Positions 34,233 through 43,338 of a stretch of DNA of 64,000 bases are shown here, piece after piece. Source of the stretch: Marivirga atlantica. GTDB lineage: Bacteria; Bacteroidota; Bacteroidia; Cytophagales; Cyclobacteriaceae. Each line of letters opens with the position of its first letter. Position 1 is the stretch's first letter. The translations under genes were made by a program, and so were the position numbers. The stretch spans positions 434,001 through 498,000 of the forward strand of contig NZ_JAERQG010000001.1 of the NCBI RefSeq assembly GCF_016734805.1, read 5' to 3'. Below the pieces are notes generated by a model. That model saw nothing but the letters and a program-made list of their open reading frames with translations, did no database searches and had not been told where the DNA came from.

Positions 34233-36208
34233 CTTTCCTCAGCTGTGTTGCCACTATTTTCTTGAGGATTAAGGTCAATATTCTTATCAATTAATTCCCA
34301 GTTTGCCTTAACTGTTAATAACTCTTCCAGAAAAATAATCTGTTCTGGCTGTTTAAAGGTTAATGGATTTCCTGAATCCCATTTGGCATTACCATTTTCA
34401 TCAATAATTACTCTGATTTTATATTTGCCCGGTTTAACATAACGGAAGGTATACTCTGAGTGATTGTATATGGTGTCAATTACCTTATACTTTTCATCTG
34501 TTAATTCAATGATAAAGTTGGAATTGGCATTCAGTATTTTTCCTTGAATGATACCGTGTTTAGTAAGATCAAGGAATGTTATGTTATATGATTGCTGTGC
34601 TAGGGAATCAGATTCAATACCAACTATAGCAGCCTTTCCAAAATATAAGTTAGGAGTGAAATTCTGCTGCTTGGATTGTGACTGTGAAGAACTTGAACTT
34701 CTATTGCCTGATGTTAAGTTAGCACCTGCTTTATTGGTTGTTTGCAAAGCTTTACCCTGGTTGTTTGATTTAGATTTGGTTTTTCCTTTGTTAATGAGCT
34801 TATCTTTCTTGTTGGTATCAATACTGTCTCGCTCGATATTTAATGAGTCTGATGTTGATTTAATATTTGCTATAGAATCTGAGGAAACGGAGGAGCTATC
34901 GGCATTTAATGAATCTTTTTGAGCATTGGCCTTTTGCTTCTGCTCTGCAGCAATGGCTTTAGTACGTGCTACAATGGTATCGATTTGTGCTTGTAAAATC
35001 TCTGTTTTAATTTCTAGCAGATGTCTGTTATCAGAAAGTGAAACCTGGCTGCTATCAATATCGATGACCAATGAATCGTCAAGCGCTATATATATTGAAT
35101 CATAATTGATTTGATGTACAGGTTTGTTGAAGCGTATTTTGAATTTTTGTTGGCCACTGACTAGGTCTGTCTTTGGTTTGTCTAGCACTTTAATTGCTTC
35201 ATTTGTCACTTTGCTTTCTCTAAACTTGGCATGGACTGTATCAATTCTTGACATGCCTAGTGAATCTGTGGCTACAACTTGAAGTGATACTGAATCAGTA
35301 TTGAATGCGATAGATGGAAAATTTTCCTTGAATATTCTTAAATCTTTGGCCTCACTTTCTAGCATAGCATATATAGGAAGCTTAACAGTATCTGATAATG
35401 GAATTATTTGATAGGAAGATAAACCCTTATTAAAGTTGAGTTTGAAATCTTTTCCAGTCGGTGAGGACTTTGAAAGTTTAAGTGTGTCTTCATTAATCTT
35501 GTAACTGTGTAAAGTTATGGGTGCAATAGAATCCGTGAGATGAAGTGTATCCGCATAAAAGGTATATGGCTCTGATGCTGGGTTATTAATTAGGTTATTA
35601 TTGGCATCTTTAAATCCAAACAAAAGATAATTTCCACGTTTGATGTTTCTGATATTGAAGTAGCCGTTTTCGTCAGTGGTCGTAAAATATAGAGGTTCAC
35701 CTTGTCTGAGGTTCGATGTATCATAAGCCGGATTATACAATCCGATAGTGTAATCTTTAAGATTGACCCTTGTAAAGATGTCTTGAACATTTCCTGAAAC
35801 TTCCATGGAGTCCAGATATGGTCCAGTGGAAAATGATATTCTTGGATTTTCCCACAGATTGCCTTCAGTAATATCTTTAAGTGCTTTTCTAAAGTTTAAA
35901 GTATAAGTGGTAGAATCATCTAATGGCTCATCAAAAGTTAAGGTGAACTCCTGTTTCTTTAAGTTATGCTTATACTCAATATTGGTACGAGGCGTGATGA
36001 TGAGTTCCTGATTAAGTTGTTCAACCTTCATCCATTCACTAAAGAATAATGTTATTTCTTTCCCTTTAAAATTAACACTTTGATCTTTCGGTTTAGCACT
36101 AAGTAATTCAGGTGGAATTTCATCTTTGATACCGCCTGTAGGTGAACTTACTGATGCACAGCCAACTATGATGGCTATAAGGATTGCAGCTAAAAAATTA
36201 TGCCTCAT
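34193..36208 (-). CDS. Ig-like (Big_5) domain lipoprotein
   Basis: Lipobox IVGC with acceptor Cys near residue 17. A Big_5/SbsA Ig-like domain (about 30-110) follows: PPELLSAKPKDQSVNFKGKEITLFFSEWMKVEQLNQELIITP. A CNA-B/carboxypeptidase-regulatory-like beta domain lies around 130-200 (FTTTDENGYFNIRNIKRGNYLLFGFKDANNN). A Ser/Lys/Asn/Gln-rich low-complexity stretch (about 420-510) and a second prealbumin-like fold (about 555-630) complete it. Last gene of the mnmG series; the start overlaps the methyltransferase stop by 4 nt. A conserved Bacteroidota envelope protein of unknown role. Confidence 0.85.
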   Translation of the reverse strand: MRHNFLAAILIAIIVGCASVSSPTGGIKDEIPPELLSAKPKDQSVNFKGKEITLFFSEWMKVEQLNQELIITPRTNIEYKHNLKKQEFTLTFDEPLDDSTTYTLNFRKALKDITEGNLWENPRISFSTGPYLDSMEVSGNVQDIFTRVNLKDYTIGLYNPAYDTSNLRQGEPLYFTTTDENGYFNIRNIKRGNYLLFGFKDANNNLINNPASEPYTFYADTLHLTDSIAPITLHSYKINEDTLKLSKSSPTGKDFKLNFNKGLSSYQIIPLSDTVKLPIYAMLESEAKDLRIFKENFPSIAFNTDSVSLQVVATDSLGMSRIDTVHAKFRESKVTNEAIKVLDKPKTDLVSGQQKFKIRFNKPVHQINYDSIYIALDDSLVIDIDSSQVSLSDNRHLLEIKTEILQAQIDTIVARTKAIAAEQKQKANAQKDSLNADSSSVSSDSIANIKSTSDSLNIERDSIDTNKKDKLINKGKTKSKSNNQGKALQTTNKAGANLTSGNRSSSSSQSQSKQQNFTPNLYFGKAAIVGIESDSLAQQSYNITFLDLTKHGIIQGKILNANSNFIIELTDEKYKVIDTIYNHSEYTFRYVKPGKYKIRVIIDENGNAKWDSGNPLTFKQPEQIIFLEELLTVKANWELIDKNIDLNPQENSGNTAEESEDKDVDKVDNNE

Positions 36209-37095
36209 TTTTTTACTTCGTAGATAATGCTGGAGAAATTATTTTTGTGTGATTCTCCGTAACTATTTGATTTATAGCCGTTTATAAATGATTTTAAGTA
36301 ATTTGTCTTACCTGACTTATATTTTTCGCTCAGCATGCTGATATAGTAAGAATCAAATCGCATAGGATAAGTTCGTTTGATTCGCATACCATGCTTCATG
36401 ATAAAAGTCTTCATTGATTCCTGGTTGAAATGATATAAATGACGAGGAACATCATATGCTGCCCACTCTTCATTGTATATGGAGTTATCCAAACTGGCTA
36501 TGTTCGGAACAGCAATAATCATTTTACCTTTCTCTTTCAATAATGATTTGAGTTGAATGAATACTTGGTTGATATCGTGGATGTGTTCAAGTACATGCCA
36601 CATAGTAATAACATCCAGTTTTTTATTCTTCGTTTTCAAATCATCAAGTGATGAAGCAATTTTTGTGCCTGTAGTTTCTTCTGCTATTTTACGTGCAGAG
36701 TTATCTGGTTCAACACCATAAATACTCCATCCGGATTTCTTTACCGCTTTTAGGAAATAACCAGTTCCGGCACCATAATCAAGAACTCTACCTTTGTCTT
36801 TTTTAGCAATAGTCTTTAGCAGCTGAACTTTATTTCTGGTGCTGTATTTTCTTACTAATTTATAGATGAGGTTAATGGGAGTATTGGCTTTATTTGTATG
36901 AGATATATACTCATCAGAATCATAAAATTTACCAATGCTTTCCTGCGTAGGTCTTGGGTTTGTAAATTGAAAACTGCAGTTATCACAAATCATGATCACA
37001 AAGCTTTCCTTGCTGATAGAATGATCTATGACAACCTTATGATTCTTTATATTATCACTAGCGCAGACTGGGCACTCAGTTAGTTTTTCGTACAT
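36205..37095 (-). CDS. Class I SAM-dependent methyltransferase with zinc-ribbon N-terminus
   Basis: Residues 8-48 form a treble-clef/zinc-ribbon-like entry with two Cys pairs (CPVCASD and CDNCSFQFTNPRP). The Methyltransf_12/23-type domain follows with motif I VLDYGAGTGYFLKAVKKSGWSIYGVEPD and post-motif VITMWHVLEHIHD. The pattern resembles methyltransferases acting on sugars or lipids in envelope synthesis, but the target cannot be told. It lies 6 nt after mnmG, so it is likely co-transcribed. Confidence 0.9.
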   Translation of the reverse strand: MYEKLTECPVCASDNIKNHKVVIDHSISKESFVIMICDNCSFQFTNPRPTQESIGKFYDSDEYISHTNKANTPINLIYKLVRKYSTRNKVQLLKTIAKKDKGRVLDYGAGTGYFLKAVKKSGWSIYGVEPDNSARKIAEETTGTKIASSLDDLKTKNKKLDVITMWHVLEHIHDINQVFIQLKSLLKEKGKMIIAVPNIASLDNSIYNEEWAAYDVPRHLYHFNQESMKTFIMKHGMRIKRTYPMRFDSYYISMLSEKYKSGKTNYLKSFINGYKSNSYGESHKNNFSSIIYEVKK

Positions 37096-37101
37096 GTTAA
37101 T

Positions 37102-38967
37102 TTATCTTCCTAAGTAAACCATTAAGATTGAAATATCAGCAGGACTAACACCGCTGATCCTTGATGCCTGACCTAAAGTTTTAGGTTTAATTTTCTTAAA
37201 CTTCTCTTTTGCTTCAGCAGATAATGCAGGGATTTCTGAATAATTGATATTATCGTTTATTGTTAAATTTTCCAGGTTCTGCATTTTTTCTACTAGTTGG
37301 TACTCTTTTTCAATATAGCTTTCATACTTGATATTGATTTGAGAATACTCCAGTAAATCTTCGCTATACTGAGATATGTACTTACCTAGTTCAGTTTCTA
37401 TTTCTTTTAATTCCTTAAATGAAATTTCAGGACGTTTTAAGATGTTATATGCTGGAGTAGTCTCTTTTAATGGAGCAGAGCTAATAGCTACTAGCGCATC
37501 GTTTACTTGATTAGGCTTAACCTTAAACTCGCGCAAATCGGCCATAATGGTATCTATCTTTTCTTTCTTAGCTTCTGTTGCTTTAAGTCGCTCATCTTTT
37601 GCTAATCCTATAGAATGGCCTAATGGTGTTAACCTGATATCGGCATTATCCTGACGCAGTAAAATTCGGTGCTCGGCTCTAGAAGTGAACATACGGTAGG
37701 GTTCTTCAGTACCTTTATTAATCAGATCATCAATAAGCACTCCGATATAGGCCTCTGACCTATTGAGAATAAAGGCTTCTTGATCATTGATATTTCTGTG
37801 TGCATTAATTCCTGCAATTAATCCCTGACATGCTGCTTCCTCATAACCAGTAGTACCATTAATTTGACCTGCAAAGAAAAGGTTTTCAACCAGTTTTGTT
37901 TCGAGCGTATGCTTTAATTGTGTAGGTGGAAAGAAATCATATTCAATGGCGTAACCAGGACGGAACATTTTAGCATTCTCAAATCCTTTAATTTCTCTTA
38001 ATGCTTTAAACTGAATATGTTCTGGCAATGATGTAGAGAAACCATTTACATAGATTTCTACCGTATTCCAGCCTTCAGGTTCAACAAATATTTGATGCCT
38101 ATCTCTTTCCGCAAATCTGTTAATCTTATCTTCTATGGAAGGACAATACCTCGGTCCTAAACCTTTAATTCTTCCATTAAACATCGGAGAATACTCAAAT
38201 CCGGATTCTAATATTTCATGAACTGTCGGATTTGTATAGGTAATATGACAGCTTCTTTGGTGCTCTAAAGGTTTGGTTTGATCCGAAAAGGAGAATTTTT
38301 CTGGTTGTTCATCTCCTTTCTGTTCTTCCATTTTAGAATAGTCGAGTGATCTACCATCTATTCTTGGAGGTGTTCCGGTTTTCATGCGGCCTGATTCAAA
38401 GCCTAAACTGACAAGCTGCTCAGTGATTCCTTTACTTGCTCGTTCACCTGAACGGCCACCACCAAATTGTTTTTCACCAATATGGATGAGTCCGTTTAAG
38501 AAAGTACCATTGGTAAGTACTACAGATTTAGCCTTAATCTTTAGACCCATTCCTGTTTCAACACCAACGACTCTATTATTCTCTACTAGTATTCCTGTAA
38601 CCATTTCTTGCCAGAAATCCACATTAGGCGTTTGTTCTAGCAGAATTCTCCATTCTTCCGCAAATCGCATTCGGTCATTCTGTGTCCTGGGGCTCCACAT
38701 GGCAGGCCCTTTGGATTTATTGAGCATGCGAAACTGAATCATACTTCGATCGGCTACTATACCGGAATAACCACCAAGCGCATCAATTTCACGAACTATC
38801 TGCCCTTTTGCCACTCCACCCATTGCAGGATTACAAGACATTTGAGCAATGGTATTCATATTCATGGTAGCGAGTAATACTTTCGAACCCATATTGGCCG
38901 CAGCTGCTGCAGCTTCACAACCGGCATGCCCCGCCCCTACTACTATTACATCGTAATTATTGAACAT
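37102..38967 (-). CDS. mnmG: tRNA uridine-5-carboxymethylaminomethyl modification enzyme MnmG (GidA)
   Basis: With MnmE it installs the cmnm5 group at U34 of tRNAs, using FAD. N-terminal FAD-binding motif VIVVGAGHAGCEAAAAAA; GidA signatures GPRYCPSIEDKI and NGTTGYEEAACQGLIAGINA; C-terminal helical domain ending in ISGVSPADISILMVYLGR. Length of 621 aa is normal. A parS site lies 19 bp before the ATG and may overlap the transcription control region. mnmG (gidA) lies near oriC in many bacteria, which agrees with the parS and DnaA-box context here. Confidence 0.97.
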   Translation of the reverse strand: MFNNYDVIVVGAGHAGCEAAAAAANMGSKVLLATMNMNTIAQMSCNPAMGGVAKGQIVREIDALGGYSGIVADRSMIQFRMLNKSKGPAMWSPRTQNDRMRFAEEWRILLEQTPNVDFWQEMVTGILVENNRVVGVETGMGLKIKAKSVVLTNGTFLNGLIHIGEKQFGGGRSGERASKGITEQLVSLGFESGRMKTGTPPRIDGRSLDYSKMEEQKGDEQPEKFSFSDQTKPLEHQRSCHITYTNPTVHEILESGFEYSPMFNGRIKGLGPRYCPSIEDKINRFAERDRHQIFVEPEGWNTVEIYVNGFSTSLPEHIQFKALREIKGFENAKMFRPGYAIEYDFFPPTQLKHTLETKLVENLFFAGQINGTTGYEEAACQGLIAGINAHRNINDQEAFILNRSEAYIGVLIDDLINKGTEEPYRMFTSRAEHRILLRQDNADIRLTPLGHSIGLAKDERLKATEAKKEKIDTIMADLREFKVKPNQVNDALVAISSAPLKETTPAYNILKRPEISFKELKEIETELGKYISQYSEDLLEYSQINIKYESYIEKEYQLVEKMQNLENLTINDNINYSEIPALSAEAKEKFKKIKPKTLGQASRISGVSPADISILMVYLGR

Positions 38968-38985
38968 ACTTTTTAATATTTATAA

Positions 38986-39001
38986 TGTTCCACGTGAAAC
39001 G
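38986..39001. other. parS centromere site 1 (15/16)
   Basis: TGTTCCACGTGAAACG, one base from the ParB-binding consensus TGTTCCACGTGAAACA. Located between mnmG and ybeY. Confidence 0.85.
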
Positions 39002-39022
39002 GCTGGAATTATTCATAGCAAG

Positions 39023-39038
39023 TGTTCCACGTGAAACA
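39023..39038. other. parS centromere site 2 (16/16)
   Basis: Exact 16-bp match to the bacterial parS consensus, 37 bp from site 1 in the same orientation. Confidence 0.93.
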
Positions 39039-39061
39039 GTTAAATTCTGATTTTATGATTA

Positions 39062-39517
39062 TTATAATGTTCCACGTGAAACAGTTGATTCTTGCAAAAA
39101 ATTCAGTGCATTATCTTCTTGTTCACGCATAGTTTGTTTTTCCTTGTCTGTTTTGTCTTTAAAGCCAATTAAATGAAGAAGTCCGTGAGCCATAACACGG
39201 GCTAATTCAATATCTACTGTAACTTTATTAATTACGGCATTTTCCTTAACCCTTTCAAAACTTATAAAGATATCTCCTTCTATAGGTTGATCCGTATCGT
39301 CACGATTGTCAAATGTTATAATATCAGTATATGTGTCGTGATTTAGATAATCTTGATTGATTTGAAGCAAGTATTCATCTGAGCAAAGTATATAGTTTAA
39401 GGTTTCTATCTTATGCTGGTGATGTTCAGAAACGCTAATCAGCCATTTCTTGAAAGGTGATAGTTTTCTCAAATCAATAGAAACATCTTCTTTGAAATAG
39501 TTGATCGGATAAGCCAT
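39062..39517 (-). CDS. ybeY: Endoribonuclease YbeY (16S rRNA maturation)
   Basis: Metal-dependent RNase in 16S rRNA 3'-end processing and ribosome quality control. Signature MAHGLLHLIGFKDKTDKEKQTM: the first two zinc-ligand His (HGxLH) are present, and the third His of the classical HxxxHxxxxxH set is Asp (FKD), as I recall for Bacteroidota YbeY. The upstream core TDIITFDNRDDTDQPIEGDIFIS is typical. Length of 151 aa is normal. The ATG overlaps the preceding gene's stop by 1 nt. The C-terminal six codons overlap a parS site. Confidence 0.95.
   Translation of the reverse strand: MAYPINYFKEDVSIDLRKLSPFKKWLISVSEHHQHKIETLNYILCSDEYLLQINQDYLNHDTYTDIITFDNRDDTDQPIEGDIFISFERVKENAVINKVTVDIELARVMAHGLLHLIGFKDKTDKEKQTMREQEDNALNFLQESTVSRGTL
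39068..39083. other. parS centromere site 3 (16/16), inside ybeY
   Basis: Exact parS match within the last codons of ybeY, where it encodes the C-terminal residues VSRGT. It suggests that the site has shaped the ybeY tail. Confidence 0.92.
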
Positions 39518-39918
39518 CAGTCTAGGTAAAAGCTTAGTTTTATTGTTTTACCTTCGTTTTGAAACTCTAATTCATCTGATAAAGCTTTCATTAAGAAAAT
39601 TCCTCTACCACCAGGTTTGTCTATATTTTCCGGTGCAGTAGGATCTGGTAATGAGTTATAGTCAAAACCATTTCCTTGATCCTCTACAAAGAAAACAAGT
39701 ACATTGTTTTCAACCGATAGAGATAGTTCAACATTCTTATTTTTATCGCCTTGGTTGCCATGTATAATAGCGTTGTTGACAGATTCTGTTATGGCAATCA
39801 TGATGTTGCCATATATATCATCATTGAGGGAAAGTTCTTCTTTGGCATTGTCTATAAAACTTTCCACTATTCTGATATTCTCTGCAAGTGAAGGGATATT
39901 AATACTGATATCGTTCAT
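39517..39918 (-). CDS. ATP-binding protein, RsbW/anti-sigma-like HATPase
   Basis: 133-aa GHKL-fold HATPase_c_2 domain without any other part. N-box AITESVNNAIIHGNQGDKN, G1 box VEDQGNGFDYNSLPDP, G2 box GGRGIFLMKALSDEL. The family includes anti-sigma-factor kinases such as RsbW/SpoIIAB. In Bacteroidota this short form is commonly coded just before ybeY. Its protein partner is not in the window. Located 20 nt after DUF4175 and overlapping ybeY by 1 nt. Confidence 0.9.
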   Translation of the reverse strand: MNDISINIPSLAENIRIVESFIDNAKEELSLNDDIYGNIMIAITESVNNAIIHGNQGDKNKNVELSLSVENNVLVFFVEDQGNGFDYNSLPDPTAPENIDKPGGRGIFLMKALSDELEFQNEGKTIKLSFYLD

Positions 39919-39938
39919 TATGTAATTGTTTATGGCTA

Positions 39939-42900
39939 TTATTTTATGTTTTGGTTATTAGTTTTAATTCTATCAAAATACTTATTGACCTCATTTTTGT
40001 AATAAGGCGATAGGGTTGGTGGAATAGACTTTAACTGTTCCACTTCTTGTCTTTTCTCTTTTAAATATTTTTCAAAGGCTCCAGGAATCCTGTTTTTTTC
40101 ATAATCTGATGCGGTTTCACCTTTTCTTTCATCATCTTCCTCCTGTTGTTGTTGAGCATTTTCAGCTTCAAGTAATTTGGTGACAAGTCTTTGTTGTCTC
40201 TCTATTAATTGAGAGTTAATGTTTTTGTTTACTAAGTCTTCTTCTATTTCTTCCATCTGCTCCATTAAGGAAGATAAATCACCTCCAGCTTTTTGTCCTT
40301 TTCCATCGCGCTCCTGCTGCATTTCCTCTAATTGCTTGCGGATTCTTGCCTGCTCAGCGGCTAATTCAGCCAATTGCTCGGAGAATTGCCTTCCCTTTTT
40401 CTGTCCTTGTGATAATTCCTGAGTCTTCTGATTAAGTGCTTTTTGTCTTTCTGACGGACTGGCTTGTTGTTGATTTTTGGATTGTTGCCCTGCGCCTTGG
40501 TTAGACTTCATCTGCATTTGCATCTGTTCTAATATATCATCGAGCAATAAAGCAAGGTTATTCATACTGGTCATGCTAAACTGCTGATAACCTACAGACT
40601 TGTTGACGTCTCTCACTTGTAGCGACTCAATACTTTGATCTATAGTCGTGTTCATTTCGGTCATTTCTTTGGTGATAAAGCTTTTTAACTGAAATACACG
40701 ATTGGCTAATGATGTAAGGCTATCTTCTATAATAACGGCATCATCCTTTATTGTGAGTTGTTCTTCAGAAAGGGTGATAAAACGAGGGTCGCTTGCGTCA
40801 ACTTCTCTAAAAGCCTTCATTAGCTCCTCCTGTCTGTAGGATAACTTTAAGAGATTGTCTACAATATCACGAATATTGTCCATGTCTTCCTGCATCTGCT
40901 CTCCCCCACCAGACATGCTATTCTGCATTTGTGCCATCTGCTGGACCATTTCCTTCATTTTATCTGATGCTTTTTTTTGCGATTGCTGTGCTTTTTGGTT
41001 CTGGCCATCATTAAGCTGCTCTAGACTTTCTTGCTGAGCTTGATCAATATCATTCTCCGCGTCCTTTGTGTCTTCTATTTGATTTGGCTGTTTAAGTTCT
41101 TGATTTTTCTTTTTTAGCTCATCAAGCTCTTTTTTGATATCCTCAAATGATTCGTTCAATTCTTTTTGCTCATCAAGAAGTTCCTCATCTGATTTATCTT
41201 GACTATTATTATCCTGATCAGCTTTGTTGTTGGTTTTGTCAGACAATTGCTCTTGCTTTTTGGCAGTATCTTCCAAATCATTTTTTATCTCGTTTAAATC
41301 GTATTCAATTTCAAGTCTTTTGAATAACTCCATTAAACGAGCCATTTCTTTTAGTCGGTTTTTCTCTCTTTTCTGCAATTCTGAAGCAGATTCTCGAAAA
41401 TCATCAGATTCTGATTGCTTTTGCTGCATCAGTTCTTCAATCTTTTTAAGCAAGTCTTCATCTTTATCTTGCAACATTTCTTCCATCAACTCCTGCAGTT
41501 GCTCACTTTTTTGATCTAAAGATTCAGTAGTTTCGTCAAACTGTTTTCTCTTTTGAGCATTTTCTGCAAGTTTCTCTTTAATTGCCTGCATCTTCTCTTC
41601 AACCTGCTGACTTTCCTTTAAAATATCTTCTAAAAGCTTTCTATCTTCAAAAGACAATTGCTTTTTAGTCTTAAGTATTTTGTCAAGCTCTTCAAGTTTT
41701 TTATTAATATCTTCTGTCGAAGAGATAGATAAGTCTATCTCATTTTCAGTTTCTTGAGTGGTTTTAGCAATTGATTCTTTAACCTCCTTAGAGCTTGGTA
41801 ATTTGAATGTTTTTAAGTCTGATGTAGCACTTTTGCTACCATTAATGGCATCATTATCCCATACTTTGGTGTAGTATTCTATATATTGATTGTTATTCGT
41901 TAAAAGTGAATCTAGCGTCCATTGTAAAAAATACTTTTGATTGAGTGCTCCACGTGAAACATTGATTGTTCGATTACCACTTTTAACAAGCTCGTTGTTT
42001 TCTTTTACTTCATAAAATAGCTTTAATGCGCTGATACCATAATCATCGGAAATACCACCTGATACTAATATGGTATTATAAAAAGTGCTGTCGTTAAAGC
42101 TTTCAAGGGAAATCTCAGGATAGTCATCCTTTATAATTTCAACAGCATAGGTTTTAGATGTTTGATTGGATGTAAATTCATTTTTCAATCCCAGCGCATA
42201 ATTAAAATTATTCAAAGCTGTAGATGAATAACTGAAATAATCATCACCTTCCTTTTTAAAGGCTTTGGTAGTATCCTTCGCTTGAAACAGTATTTGGTCA
42301 GTTCCGGATGAATTAACCAGCCATTTTACTTTTGTACCTTCCGGAACGATTATATCCCCGTTATTATAAACCCTTTGATTATCGAGCTGTGTGTAATTAG
42401 GATAATCTAACTCAACAGTAAGGTTTGTAATAATAGGCTTCTCAACTACATTTACCTGGTAAGGCTGAGAATAAAAGCCCGCGGCTTGGAAACGGAAATC
42501 AAGATCACTTCTTAATTTGTTAAAACTGAAGCTGAAGTGATTACCGTCCTCAGGCTTCATTTTATACTTCACATCGTTCTTATAAATGAAAACCTCCTGC
42601 GGAATTTGATTTCCTTCAAGAGACAGTTTTACGGTAAAGTTTTCATTTTCAAATACTTGAAGCTCTTTATTCTCTAAAATAAAATCGAAAGGTGCCTTAG
42701 GAATAAACTCTTCGTTAAACTTTATTATCCGGTAACTACCTTCTGTTACCATATAAGGAGCAAACAATAAAACGATAAATAATAGTAAACAACTGGCGGC
42801 TACATAAGGAAAAAACCGCTTATTACTCTTCTTTATAGATATACTTTGACTGAAATTATAAAAACTAAGATTAGCCGATTTTTGATTAATGCTTGCTTCA

Positions 42901-43283
42901 ATTAATGAGTTTTCTTTGTCTGAAACCTTATTTAACTGTATGATATTCAGAAGTTTATCCTGAATTTCTGGGAAGAATTTACCAATAAGTTCAGCCGCTT
43001 TTTCATCGCTAATTTGCTGCCTCTTTATTGTTAAATGAAAAATTGGCAAGGCAATATATTTAATGGCTATGTAGCCACCGATAATTACAAAAATGCCTAA
43101 AAGAAGAAGCCTAATACCAGAATTTAGCCTTAGCTGGTATTCAGTAAAACTGAATAAAAGAAAGCAAGCAACTAGAATTGAAATGGCGAGCAATAACCCT
43201 TTTACCAGTTGGTTTAGGTAATACTTATTCTTAAACTTTTTAAGTTTCTCGAATAATAAGGTTATATCGTTGTTTTTACTCAC
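39939..43283 (-). CDS. DUF4175 family large membrane protein
   Basis: 1,114 aa. Two to three transmembrane helices occur near the N-terminus (about 28-80) and a further one near 152-175. An extended beta-rich extracytoplasmic region (about 190-480) leads to ~550 residues of highly charged, Gln/Glu/Lys-rich coiled coil (about 500-1060; for example MAQMQNSMSGGGEQMQEDMDNIRDIVDNLLKLSYRQEELMKAF). DUF4175 proteins are conserved in Bacteroidota and some alphaproteobacteria, with unknown role. The gene contains parS site 4 as coding sequence (VSRGA). Gap to the upstream xth is 55 nt. Confidence 0.9.
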   Translation of the reverse strand: MSKNNDITLLFEKLKKFKNKYYLNQLVKGLLLAISILVACFLLFSFTEYQLRLNSGIRLLLLGIFVIIGGYIAIKYIALPIFHLTIKRQQISDEKAAELIGKFFPEIQDKLLNIIQLNKVSDKENSLIEASINQKSANLSFYNFSQSISIKKSNKRFFPYVAASCLLLFIVLLFAPYMVTEGSYRIIKFNEEFIPKAPFDFILENKELQVFENENFTVKLSLEGNQIPQEVFIYKNDVKYKMKPEDGNHFSFSFNKLRSDLDFRFQAAGFYSQPYQVNVVEKPIITNLTVELDYPNYTQLDNQRVYNNGDIIVPEGTKVKWLVNSSGTDQILFQAKDTTKAFKKEGDDYFSYSSTALNNFNYALGLKNEFTSNQTSKTYAVEIIKDDYPEISLESFNDSTFYNTILVSGGISDDYGISALKLFYEVKENNELVKSGNRTINVSRGALNQKYFLQWTLDSLLTNNNQYIEYYTKVWDNDAINGSKSATSDLKTFKLPSSKEVKESIAKTTQETENEIDLSISSTEDINKKLEELDKILKTKKQLSFEDRKLLEDILKESQQVEEKMQAIKEKLAENAQKRKQFDETTESLDQKSEQLQELMEEMLQDKDEDLLKKIEELMQQKQSESDDFRESASELQKREKNRLKEMARLMELFKRLEIEYDLNEIKNDLEDTAKKQEQLSDKTNNKADQDNNSQDKSDEELLDEQKELNESFEDIKKELDELKKKNQELKQPNQIEDTKDAENDIDQAQQESLEQLNDGQNQKAQQSQKKASDKMKEMVQQMAQMQNSMSGGGEQMQEDMDNIRDIVDNLLKLSYRQEELMKAFREVDASDPRFITLSEEQLTIKDDAVIIEDSLTSLANRVFQLKSFITKEMTEMNTTIDQSIESLQVRDVNKSVGYQQFSMTSMNNLALLLDDILEQMQMQMKSNQGAGQQSKNQQQASPSERQKALNQKTQELSQGQKKGRQFSEQLAELAAEQARIRKQLEEMQQERDGKGQKAGGDLSSLMEQMEEIEEDLVNKNINSQLIERQQRLVTKLLEAENAQQQQEEDDERKGETASDYEKNRIPGAFEKYLKEKRQEVEQLKSIPPTLSPYYKNEVNKYFDRIKTNNQNIK
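41946..41961. other. parS centromere site 4 (15/16), inside the DUF4175 gene
   Basis: TGCTCCACGTGAAACA, one base from consensus, 2.9 kb from site 3 and in the same orientation. Confidence 0.85.
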
Positions 43284-43338
43284 GCTTTTATTAACGAAAT
43301 AAACACTTTAATGATTTGAGATAAGCTAATCATTTCCA

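Noticed and set aside
40219-41514. Several open frames opposite the Glu/Gln-rich coiled coil of DUF4175, Ser/Cys/Phe-rich
   Set aside because: Typical antisense shadow of Glu/Lys/Gln codons; no start signals or domains.
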